A stretch of DNA of 37,179 bases from Pelagibacteraceae bacterium AG-313-A04 (GTDB lineage: Bacteria > Pseudomonadota > Alphaproteobacteria > Pelagibacterales > Pelagibacteraceae), in NCBI GenBank assembly GCA_003284275.1, contig QBVU01000007.1, positions 1 through 37,179 on the forward strand, read 5' to 3'. Under the pieces are notes generated by a model. That model was not told the DNA's origin. It ran no database searches and worked only from the letters and a program-made list of their open reading frames with translations. Every line of letters begins with the position of its first letter. Position 1 is the stretch's first letter. The position numbers were made by a program, and so were the translations under genes. Positions 15,704 through 23,031 of this stretch are shown one piece after another.

Positions 15704-16703
15704 TATTAAACCTTTCTTTAAGAGTACATACGGCTAATGCGAAACGCAAAGATCTATTCCAATTTAAAATTTTTTCATAGTTATCAAAAACTATGTATGC
15801 AGGCTCAAACGTTTGGGCTCCTGGTATGATATCCTTATCAGGAATAATTATTGCCGCGGTATAATTATCGTCAATTTTTAAATCCTCAAAGTTTTTAATA
15901 TATTTTTTTAGAAAATTAATTTTTTTTTTGTTTTTTATATTTCTTGCAGATGAATTTAAATATTTTTTAGGTATATTGTCATTAAGTTCAATTTTAAAAA
16001 AACATGGCTGATTTTTTTTCCAGCCAATAGTTTTCAAATAATTAGCTGCAGAGGCAAATGAATCCTCAATATTTTTGAGTTCTATAGTTTTATTTTTATT
16101 ATAATCTATTGCATAATTTCTTATTGTTCTGGGCATAAACTGAAAATTACCAAAAGCACCAGCCCAAGAACCATATAAAATACTTCTATCAATAATATTT
16201 CTATCCACTAATTTTAATAATATTATTAATTCTTTTGTAAAAAATTCACTTCTTCTTTGATCAAAACTTAACGTCGCTAGTGAGGATACAATATCCATTT
16301 TACCTAAATATTTTCCAAAATTGGTCTCTATACCCATTAAAGCTAACAATAATTCTTTTTCTACTTCAAATTCTTTTTCGACGGTGTCTATTATTTTTTT
16401 ATCTCTTTTGTAAAGTTTTAAACCCTCTTTAACTTTATTCTTCGAAGATCTTTTTTTGATATAAGTAAAAGTATCTTCGTAGAATTCTGGTTGGAATCTA
16501 TCATACTCAATCACTTTAGGTAAAAATTTTGCGTCTCTCATTATATCATTAACAACTTTTTCTGAAATACCTGAATTTATGGCTCGAGATTTAAATTTTA
16601 CTTTCCATTGATTGAAATCATTCATTGCTATGGCATGATTAAAAAATAAAAAAAATAGAAATATAAAGTTAAGAAAAAATTTGAACATTTTCTTAGTTAT
16701 CAT
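15693..16703 (-). CDS. mltB: Lytic murein transglycosylase B
   Basis: A 336-residue soluble lytic transglycosylase of the MltB family (GH103). There is an N-terminal hydrophobic signal segment up to about residue 26 without a clear lipobox. The catalytic Glu126 is in LLALMGIETNFG, and GAFGNFQFMPRT lines the saccharide groove. It cleaves the MurNAc-GlcNAc bond to form 1,6-anhydro ends, which feed recycling by NagZ, encoded at the right edge of the window. It is the first gene of the minus-strand run to the MBL gene. An ATG five codons downstream is an equally possible start. Confidence 0.94.
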   Translation of the reverse strand: MITKKMFKFFLNFIFLFFLFFNHAIAMNDFNQWKVKFKSRAINSGISEKVVNDIMRDAKFLPKVIEYDRFQPEFYEDTFTYIKKRSSKNKVKEGLKLYKRDKKIIDTVEKEFEVEKELLLALMGIETNFGKYLGKMDIVSSLATLSFDQRRSEFFTKELIILLKLVDRNIIDRSILYGSWAGAFGNFQFMPRTIRNYAIDYNKNKTIELKNIEDSFASAANYLKTIGWKKNQPCFFKIELNDNIPKKYLNSSARNIKNKKKINFLKKYIKNFEDLKIDDNYTAAIIIPDKDIIPGAQTFEPAYIVFDNYEKILNWNRSLRFALAVCTLKERFNNEI

Positions 16704-16744
16704 AATTAATAAGTATCAACTAGACAATTAAATAGACTTATTTA

Positions 16745-16773
16745 TTGTTATTTAAGGACTTTGATAGTATTAA
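16745..16773 (+). promoter_or_regulatory. Possible promoter for tRNA-Ser
   Basis: TTGTTA (16745-16750), 17-base spacer, TATTAA (16768-16773), about 20 bases before the tRNA. Both hexamers match at only four of six positions, so the call is tentative. Confidence 0.35.
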
Positions 16774-16792
16774 GAGACATAACTTATTTTAA

Positions 16793-16882
16793 GGAGAGGT
16801 GGCTGAGCGGTTGAAAGCACTGGTCTTGAAAACCAGCAACGGGGCAACTCGTTCGTGGGTTCGAATCCCACCCTCTCCGCCA
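16793..16882 (+). tRNA. tRNA-Ser(UGA)
   Basis: A 90-base class II tRNA. The acceptor GGAGAGG pairs with CCTCTCC, the anticodon loop is CTTGAAA (anticodon TGA) in stem CTGGT/ACCAG, a long variable arm CAACGGGGCAACTCGTTCG follows, the T arm has GGTTCGAATCC, and CCA is encoded. The sdhE stop codon on the other strand begins at the next base. Confidence 0.97.
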
Positions 16883-17140
16883 TTATAATCTAAATTTCTT
16901 AAATATTTTGGAAACTTCATTTTTATCAATATTTTCTTTAATAATGCCATGTTGATAGTAATTAAGTATTACTTCATCTTCAAAATTTAGAAATCTATCT
17001 AATTCATTTAAAAGCTGTTCATTAAATAAATCAATATTTTTATCAACAAACGAACTTAATAATATATCCATTTCTTTGGTTCCTCTATAACCAGCTCTAT
17101 AAATCAATTTTTTTTTGAATATTTCTAATTTATTATTCAT
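16883..17140 (-). CDS. sdhE: SdhE/SDHAF2 flavinylation factor
   Basis: An 85-residue all-helical protein of the SdhE (DUF339) family. It helps attach FAD covalently to succinate dehydrogenase subunit A. The defining RGxxE motif is Arg19-Gly-Thr-Lys-Glu23 in GYRGTKEMD, followed by the FLNFEDEVILNYY helix. Length is normal. It ends against the CCA of tRNA-Ser with no spacer, and it is divergent from recG across 32 bases that must hold both promoters. recG and sdhE are neighbours in many alphaproteobacteria. Confidence 0.94.
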   Translation of the reverse strand: MNNKLEIFKKKLIYRAGYRGTKEMDILLSSFVDKNIDLFNEQLLNELDRFLNFEDEVILNYYQHGIIKENIDKNEVSKIFKKFRL

Positions 17141-17172
17141 TAAATTATATTATACCGAATTTAATCTATTAA

Positions 17173-19212
17173 ATGAACAAAGATAATATTTTCGACAATA
17201 TTAACACTATAAAAGGCGTTGGATCGCAATTAAGTAAATACTTAAAAAAAAGAAAAATAGAAAAAATAAAAGATATAATTTTAAATTTCCCCTATTCTGA
17301 GACAGACAGGTCAAAAATAGTGAGGTTAAGTGAACTTGAGGTCGGTACGATTTGCTCAATTAAAGTAAAAGTAAAAAAACTTAATTTTCCTAGAATAAGA
17401 AATTTACCTAATAAAATAATCTGTGAGGATGAAACTGGCAAAATTGATATTGTTTATTTTAATAGCCGAGAAGGATATCTAAGAAAACTTTTTCCTTTAA
17501 ATGAGTGGGTCATCATAAGTGGAAAAATTAATTTTTTTAATAAAAAATATCAAATAACAAATCCTGATTATGTCACTACGATAGAAAATCAAGATTATGT
17601 CGTTAAGAATATACCTAAGTACAATTTAACGAAAGGTATTAATGAAAAAAAATATAGATCTATAAGTGAAAAAATCATATCGAACATTCCTAAAATTAAT
17701 GACTGGCTTGATAATCAGTTTATTGAAAAAAATAAGTTACTAAATTGGAATAAAGCTATTAAAAACCTTCACTTAAATGAAAAAAAAGACAATAAATCAA
17801 AAAGCTATAGAAGAATAGTATTTGATGAAATTTGTGCGAATTTTTTATCTTTATCAGAAAATAGAAAACGAATTAGAAAAAGGAAAAAAGCAAAAATATT
17901 TGATAATAAGAAAGTTGAGTATTTAATAAAAAAACTACCATTTAAATTAACTAATAGTCAAAATACTGTCCTTAAAGAAATTGATCAAGATTTACTTAGC
18001 CATAAAAGAATGTTTAGAATTATACAAGGCGATGTAGGATCGGGCAAAACTATTGTTTCTCTTTTATCAATTTATAATGTTGCACAAAGCGGCTATCAAA
18101 CTGCTTTGATGAGTCCAACTGAAATTTTAGCAAAACAACATTTTGAATTGTCCAAAAAAATATTTGGCACTTTATTGAAAATTAGACTTTTAACTGGAAA
18201 AACCGAATACAAGGAAAGGAAAAGTATTTTAAAAGAATTGAAAGAAGGTAAGATTGATTTAATTATTGGAACACATTCGTTATTCCAAAAAACAATTAAA
18301 TTTAGAAATTTAGGTTTAACTGTAATAGATGAACAGCATAAATTTGGTGTAAAACAAAGAAGTGACTTAGCAAAAAAAGGTGGGGACAATTGTGATGTAC
18401 TATTAATGTCTGCCACTCCAATTCCAAGGACTATGATGATGTCTCTTTATGGAGATATGGATATTTCTAAAATTAATGAAAAACCTGCTGAAAGAAAACC
18501 AATACAAACATTAAGTAAGCCAGAAAAAAAAATAAATGAGTTATGGCCATCCATTAAAAGACAAATCGACTATGGAAATCAAGTTTTCTGGGTATGTCCA
18601 TTGATTGAGGAGTCAAGTTTTTTGGATTATTCATCAGCAAAAAAGAAATATGAAATAATTAATAAAAAATTTCCTAATAAAGTTGGTCTTATACATGGAG
18701 CGCTTGATAATGAGGAGAAAGATAAAATTTTAAATAAATTTCTAAATAAAGAAATTTTTATTTTAGTTTCAACAACAGTTATTGAAGTTGGTATAGATTT
18801 TCCTAATGCAAACTTAATTATAATTGAAAATGCTAATAAATTTGGTCTAGCACAATTGCATCAATTACGGGGAAGAGTTGGTAGAGGCCAAAAACAGGGA
18901 GTTTGTATTTTGTTATTTAAAGAAGGATTAAGTAAAAGTGCAATTAAAAGAATTAAGATATTAAAAAACTCAGACGATGGTTTTTTTATAGCTGAAGAAG
19001 ATTTGAAATTAAGGGGATTTGGTGATTTAATTGGATATCAACAAAGTGGAATTAAGAATTTTAGATTTGCAGATCCCTTACATCACGAAGATTTGTTTGA
19101 ATTAGCAGAAAAATATATTCTTGATATTCAAGATGATATTAATGAAAAAAAATATTCCTTTCTTTTAAAGTTATTTGATAAAGCTGAAATTATTAATATA
19201 GAAGAATTTTAA
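17173..19212 (+). CDS. recG: ATP-dependent DNA helicase RecG
   Basis: A 679-residue branch-migration helicase that remodels stalled forks and Holliday junctions. An N-terminal wedge/OB domain (about 60-160) is followed by a superfamily 2 motor. The P-loop GDVGSGKT lies near residue 286, the DEQH box (VIDEQHKFGVKQR) near 386, MSATPIPRT near 415, and the arginine-rich motif VI QLRGRVGRG near 568. The C-terminal TRG region LRGFGDLIGYQQSG is intact. Length is normal. The stop shares a TTAA with the convergent DUF502 gene. Confidence 0.97.
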   Translation: MNKDNIFDNINTIKGVGSQLSKYLKKRKIEKIKDIILNFPYSETDRSKIVRLSELEVGTICSIKVKVKKLNFPRIRNLPNKIICEDETGKIDIVYFNSREGYLRKLFPLNEWVIISGKINFFNKKYQITNPDYVTTIENQDYVVKNIPKYNLTKGINEKKYRSISEKIISNIPKINDWLDNQFIEKNKLLNWNKAIKNLHLNEKKDNKSKSYRRIVFDEICANFLSLSENRKRIRKRKKAKIFDNKKVEYLIKKLPFKLTNSQNTVLKEIDQDLLSHKRMFRIIQGDVGSGKTIVSLLSIYNVAQSGYQTALMSPTEILAKQHFELSKKIFGTLLKIRLLTGKTEYKERKSILKELKEGKIDLIIGTHSLFQKTIKFRNLGLTVIDEQHKFGVKQRSDLAKKGGDNCDVLLMSATPIPRTMMMSLYGDMDISKINEKPAERKPIQTLSKPEKKINELWPSIKRQIDYGNQVFWVCPLIEESSFLDYSSAKKKYEIINKKFPNKVGLIHGALDNEEKDKILNKFLNKEIFILVSTTVIEVGIDFPNANLIIIENANKFGLAQLHQLRGRVGRGQKQGVCILLFKEGLSKSAIKRIKILKNSDDGFFIAEEDLKLRGFGDLIGYQQSGIKNFRFADPLHHEDLFELAEKYILDIQDDINEKKYSFLLKLFDKAEIINIEEF

Positions 19213-19823
19213 TCTATATTTGTTGTCCCTGCTGAAACAATAAATTTAGATGCTTGTTCAAATGAAATATCAAGAAAAATTAAATCTTTCTTTGGAACTA
19301 GTAAGAGAAAACCACTTGTTGGATTAGGTGTTGTTGGAACAAATACATTTATTAAATCCTCTTTAATTTTTTCTTTAATCAAACCTTCATTTTCTTTGGT
19401 TGCAAATCCTACAGCCCATACACCCTTACGAGGATATTCTAATAATACAACACTTTTTTGTTTATTGTCTGTTTTAGTAAAACTTTCGGTCATTTGACCT
19501 ATTGCAGAATATATTGTCCTTAAAATTGGGATTTTTTTAAGTACGTTATTAAATAACTCAAAAAATTTTTTACCCAAAAAAGAAAGTGACAACCATCCTA
19601 TAAAAGTAATTATTATAAGTGCTATTAAAATCTCAACACCTGGAATATCAAACGGTAAGTAATTATTAGGATTAATTTCTTTTGGTATAACTTTGCTAGA
19701 AATTCTTATAATGAATAATGTTAAGTATAATGTTATCCCAATTGGAATTAAAACAACAACACCCGCTATAAAATTATTTCTTAATTTTGCAAAAATTGAT
19801 CTTTTTAATGATGGTTCAGGCAT
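19209..19823 (-). CDS. DUF502 membrane protein
   Basis: A 204-residue protein of the DUF502 family. Two hydrophobic helices (about 16-36 and 52-76) carry the family opening LRNNFIAGVVVLIPIGITLYL. A soluble C-terminal half has PILRTIYSAIGQMTESF, then VVLLEYPRKGVWAVGF and FVPTTPNPTSGFLLLVP. No biochemical role is established for the family. It is often found beside recG in alphaproteobacteria, as here, where the two genes converge with a four-base overlap. A 25-codon hydrophobic reading frame ends three bases before its start. Confidence 0.9.
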   Translation of the reverse strand: MPEPSLKRSIFAKLRNNFIAGVVVLIPIGITLYLTLFIIRISSKVIPKEINPNNYLPFDIPGVEILIALIIITFIGWLSLSFLGKKFFELFNNVLKKIPILRTIYSAIGQMTESFTKTDNKQKSVVLLEYPRKGVWAVGFATKENEGLIKEKIKEDLINVFVPTTPNPTSGFLLLVPKKDLIFLDISFEQASKFIVSAGTTNID

Positions 19824-19826
19824 TTG

Positions 19827-19904
19827 TTATGTATAGCTTGAGTAAACAATAAAAATTATTATCATAATAAAAATTGCAATTAATAATTTATTATTTAAAA
19901 TCAT
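19827..19904 (-). CDS. Candidate 25-residue single-helix membrane peptide
   Basis: ATG at 19904 to TAA at 19827-19829, three bases before the DUF502 start. The product opens MILNNKLL and continues as one Ile/Phe-rich hydrophobic helix ending YSSYT. Spacing and hydrophobicity favour a real small membrane protein. However, short Ile/Phe-rich frames arise easily in AT-rich DNA and no family is recognised, so confidence is low. Confidence 0.3.
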   Translation of the reverse strand: MILNNKLLIAIFIMIIIFIVYSSYT

Positions 19905-19915
19905 GAATCTTAATT

Positions 19916-20749
19916 ATGTATAACATAAATAGACGTAAATTTCTTGGCTATTTTGGATGCGGATGCTGTTCTCTTTTGCTGCCCTCTTGTACTACTGTTC
20001 CAATCACCGAAAGAAAACAACTAAGTATTATTCCTGAATCTAGAATAAATAAACAGGCTGAAGCTGCTTATGAGCAATTTAGGGTTAAAACAAAATTAAT
20101 TAACTCAGGTTCACAATTAAATGAAATTAAAACAATAGGAAAAAAAATGGAATTAGCCGTAAGTTCTTTCTTTAAAAGTCAACAAAAAGAAGATCCTACA
20201 AAAAATTTTGGCTGGGATTATGTTTTGGTTGATAATGATAAAATTGTAAATGCTTGGTGTATGCCAGGTGGAAAAATCGCAGTGTACACTGGATTGCTCA
20301 AAGTGACAAAAAACACAGATGCTCTATCTATTGTTATGGGTCATGAGATAGCACATGCTGTTGCTCGTCACTCTGTCGAAAGAATGAGTCACGCAATGTC
20401 AATTAACTTAGGAACGGCTATAGCAGACATTTTTTTAGGTGGAGCTATAAACAGAACAAGAAATACCGTTGGTCAGAATACCGGTTTAGATATATTTCAG
20501 TTAGGGATAATGAATCCATTTGGTAGAAAACAAGAAACAGAAGCGGATTATCTTGGATTAATTTTTTCATCTTTATCTGGTTATGATATTAGAGAGTCCA
20601 TTAAACTCTGGGAGCGTATGGCTGAAAAGAATAAAGGTAAAGAACCTCCGGTATTTTTAAGTACTCATCCGAGCAGTAAAAAGAGAATTGAAAATTTAAG
20701 TAATTGGATAGGCGATATTATGGTTAAGTATCCTCCAATTAAAGTATAA
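19916..20749 (+). CDS. Tat-type lipoprotein M48 metallopeptidase
   Basis: A 277-residue peptidase of family M48 (LoiP/BepA-like). The zinc site is His143-Glu144-x-x-His147 in GHEIAHAVARH, with a third ligand Glu in QETEADYLGL. The N-terminus has a twin-arginine motif (NRRKFL, Arg6-Arg7), a hydrophobic core and a lipobox LPSC (Cys25), so it should be exported by Tat and lipid-anchored. Cys15, Cys17 and Cys18 lie inside the signal. LoiP-type enzymes cleave damaged or misfolded envelope proteins. It is divergent from DUF502 and ends one base before the convergent tRNA-Lys. The tatABC genes are in this same window. Confidence 0.93.
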   Translation: MYNINRRKFLGYFGCGCCSLLLPSCTTVPITERKQLSIIPESRINKQAEAAYEQFRVKTKLINSGSQLNEIKTIGKKMELAVSSFFKSQQKEDPTKNFGWDYVLVDNDKIVNAWCMPGGKIAVYTGLLKVTKNTDALSIVMGHEIAHAVARHSVERMSHAMSINLGTAIADIFLGGAINRTRNTVGQNTGLDIFQLGIMNPFGRKQETEADYLGLIFSSLSGYDIRESIKLWERMAEKNKGKEPPVFLSTHPSSKKRIENLSNWIGDIMVKYPPIKV

Positions 20750-20750
20750 T

Positions 20751-20826
20751 TGGTGAGCCCTGATGGACTCGAACCATCGACACCCTCCTTAAAAGGGAGG
20801 TGCTCTACCAACTGAGCTAAGGGCCC
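20751..20826 (-). tRNA. tRNA-Lys(UUU)
   Basis: A 76-base cloverleaf. The acceptor GGGCCCT pairs with AGGGCTC (one G-T), the D arm is TAGCTCAGTTGGTAGAGCA, the anticodon loop is CTTTTAA (anticodon TTT) in stem CCTCC/GGAGG, the T arm has GGTTCGAGTCC, and CCA is encoded. It lies downstream of tgt on the same strand. Confidence 0.97.
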
Positions 20827-20837
20827 TAAAAGACGTA

Positions 20838-20866
20838 CTTTTATCCATAAATATATAGAATTTCAA
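20838..20866 (-). promoter_or_regulatory. Promoter for tRNA-Lys
   Basis: Minus strand: -35 TTGAAA (20861-20866, five of six), 17-base spacer, -10 TAAAAG (20838-20843, four of six), about 11 bases before the tRNA 5' end. It lies between the tgt stop and the tRNA, so tRNA-Lys need not depend on read-through from tgt. Confidence 0.45.
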
Positions 20867-20870
20867 ATGA

Positions 20871-21986
20871 TTAATTAAATAAATTTATGTATTTTTTATA
20901 AAAGGTATTAAATGTCCCATCTTTAATATTTTTTCTTATTTCACGCATAAATTGTTGATAAAAATTAATATTATGAAGAGAGATTAGCATTGATGCCATC
21001 ATTTCATTAGATTTTATTAGATGATTTAAATAACTCTTTGAATATTTGTTTAATTCTCTTATCTTGCAATTTAAATCTAATGGTTCCTTATTATTTTGAT
21101 ATTTAGAATTTTTAAGATTTAATTTACCTTCCCAAGTAAAAGCAAGGCCTGTTCTACCTGATCTTGTGGGCATGACACAATCAAACATATCTATACCCTC
21201 ATTAACTGCGCCTAAGATATCGGATGGTGTTCCTACGCCCATTAAGTATCTAGGTTTATTTTTTGGAAGATAATCCATCGTTTCATTTAAAATTCTAAAC
21301 ATATCTTCCTGTTTTTCTCCCACAGCTAAACCGCCCATAGCGTAACCGTTAAAATCAATTTTTAATAATTTTTCAATGCTTTCTATTCTTAAATCTTTGT
21401 AAAGACCCCCTTGTGTAATACCAAATAAACCTTTCGATCTATCGTTGCCAAATTCAATCTTACTTCTTTTTGCCCACTCTGTTGAAATATTTATCGCATT
21501 GGATAAAATTTTTTTATCTAAAGTTAATTTAGGACATTCATCAAGTACCATCATTATATCTGAGTTGATGCACTTTTGGACTTGAATACTTTTTTCAGGA
21601 CTTAAGATTATTTTTTTTCCATCTAAATGAGATGAAAAAATCGCACCTAATTTTAAATCTATTTTATTAAATTTAGATAAAGACATAATTTGATATCCTC
21701 CTGAGTCAGTAAGAATAGGTTTATTCCAATTCATAAAATTATGTATTCCATCAAATTTTTTTAATACTTCAATGCCAGGCCTCAGTAGAAGATGATAGGT
21801 GTTTCCTAAAATAATTTCAGTATTTGTTTTTAAAATATCATCGGTAAATACTCCTTTAACGGTTCCTTGGGTTCCAACTGGCATAAAAGCTGGAGTATTG
21901 ATCGATCCTCTTGATGTAATTATTTTACCTACACGCGCCTTGCCTTCTTGAGTAATTAACTCAAAAGAAAATTCTTTATTGGACAT
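20871..21986 (-). CDS. tgt: tRNA-guanine transglycosylase, zinc site eroded
   Basis: A 371-residue Tgt that swaps guanine 34 for preQ1 in GUN-anticodon tRNAs. The TIM-barrel motifs are intact: LTDSGGYQIMSL, SHLDGKK, GGLAVGE near residue 220, and FDCVMPTRSGRTGLAFT near 265 with the nucleophile Asp. The C-terminal zinc subdomain is not. Aligned without gaps to the canonical C-x-C-x2-C...H set, it has Cys307, Ile309, Leu312 and His338, so two of four ligands are lost while the flanking YSKSYLNHL and HNINFY remain. It follows the cyclophilin gene by 5 bases. queA, often beside tgt, is not here. Confidence 0.95.
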   Translation of the reverse strand: MSNKEFSFELITQEGKARVGKIITSRGSINTPAFMPVGTQGTVKGVFTDDILKTNTEIILGNTYHLLLRPGIEVLKKFDGIHNFMNWNKPILTDSGGYQIMSLSKFNKIDLKLGAIFSSHLDGKKIILSPEKSIQVQKCINSDIMMVLDECPKLTLDKKILSNAINISTEWAKRSKIEFGNDRSKGLFGITQGGLYKDLRIESIEKLLKIDFNGYAMGGLAVGEKQEDMFRILNETMDYLPKNKPRYLMGVGTPSDILGAVNEGIDMFDCVMPTRSGRTGLAFTWEGKLNLKNSKYQNNKEPLDLNCKIRELNKYSKSYLNHLIKSNEMMASMLISLHNINFYQQFMREIRKNIKDGTFNTFYKKYINLFN

Positions 21987-21991
21987 TTGAA

Positions 21992-22543
21992 TTATTTAGA
22001 TTTTAAAGAAATTATTTTATCTGGATTTGGAACTAATCCACTATTTGGATCACCCTTTTTTATCATATCAATAAATTCCATACCTTTAATTACTTTTCCA
22101 AATGCAGAATATTGTCTATCTAAATGCGGAGCTGAATCAAAACAAATAAAAAATTGACTGTTTGCACTATCAGGATTTGCAGATCTTGCTGCTGATAAAA
22201 TACCCCTAGTGTGAGCAATATCCGTAAATTCTGCTTTCAGATTTGGTAAGTCTGATCCTCCAGTGCCGGCTAATGATAAATTGAAATCAGGACTATTAGA
22301 ATTTCCAAATTTTACGTCTCCAGTTTGTGCCATAAAACCATCTATCACACGATGAAAAACTACACCATCATATTTCCCTGATTCTGCTAACTCTTTAAAA
22401 CGCTTAACATGATTAGGAGCCTTCTCAGGATAAAGTTCAATCTCAACATCACCGTAAGTTAATTTTAAAATCATATTTGCTTGTAACGAAAAATTAGTTA
22501 GTAAACCAAAAAAAACTATAAATAAATAAAAAAGTGACTTCAT
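21992..22543 (-). CDS. Periplasmic cyclophilin-type peptidyl-prolyl isomerase
   Basis: A 183-residue cyclophilin that speeds cis-trans isomerisation of prolyl bonds. A signal peptide covers residues 1 to about 22 (cleavage near LQA-N), so it acts in the periplasm. Catalytic marks are VVFHRVIDGFMAQTGD (Arg in FHR) and NSQFFICF, with FGKV near the end. Length is normal for the short bacterial form. Its ATG overlaps the coaD stop by one base (TAATG). In alphaproteobacteria ppi genes commonly follow gyrA and coaD, as here. Confidence 0.94.
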   Translation of the reverse strand: MKSLFYLFIVFFGLLTNFSLQANMILKLTYGDVEIELYPEKAPNHVKRFKELAESGKYDGVVFHRVIDGFMAQTGDVKFGNSNSPDFNLSLAGTGGSDLPNLKAEFTDIAHTRGILSAARSANPDSANSQFFICFDSAPHLDRQYSAFGKVIKGMEFIDMIKKGDPNSGLVPNPDKIISLKSK

Positions 22544-23031
22544 TAAAATTTATTTTTTATCATTTTTACAGTTGATTTAGTTACAAATCTATTAATATTT
22601 CCTCCTAAATTTGCAATTTCTTTGACAAATTTAGATGAAATAATTTGATTTTCAATATCTGACATTAAAAACATGGTTTCTATTTTTGAATCTAGTTTTT
22701 TATTCATACCTGCTAATTGAAATTCATACTCGAAGTCAGAAACAGCTCGCAAACCTCTTATAATAGTGCTTGCTTTATATTTTTTACATAAATTGATAGT
22801 TAAATCTTCAAAACTAATAATCTTAATTTTTTTTTTATTCAATTTTAAATCGCTAAATAATGAACTGTGAATGATTTTTAATCTTTCATCAATTGAAAAA
22901 TGGTAATTTTTATTAATATTATCAGTTGTAGCAACAATAACTCTATCAAATATATTTACAGATTTTTTAATAACATCTATATGTCCAAATGTTATTGGAT
23001 CAAATGTACCAGGATAAATTGCTATATTCAT
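22543..23031 (-). CDS. coaD: Phosphopantetheine adenylyltransferase
   Basis: A 162-residue enzyme of coenzyme A synthesis; it transfers AMP from ATP to 4'-phosphopantetheine to give dephospho-CoA. The nucleotidyltransferase motif YPGTFDPITFGHIDVI (T-F-G-H) opens the protein, IIRGLRAVSDFEYEFQ is the substrate loop, and the closing ISSKFVKEIA motif is typical. The start abuts the gyrA stop with no intervening base, and the stop overlaps the cyclophilin ATG. Confidence 0.97.
   Translation of the reverse strand: MNIAIYPGTFDPITFGHIDVIKKSVNIFDRVIVATTDNINKNYHFSIDERLKIIHSSLFSDLKLNKKKIKIISFEDLTINLCKKYKASTIIRGLRAVSDFEYEFQLAGMNKKLDSKIETMFLMSDIENQIISSKFVKEIANLGGNINRFVTKSTVKMIKNKF

Noticed and set aside
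20827-20850. TAAAAG/CTTTTA inverted repeat before tRNA-Lys as a terminator of tgt
   Set aside because: The stem is six A/T-rich pairs with no T tract on the relevant strand, and part of it is better explained as the tRNA -10 element.
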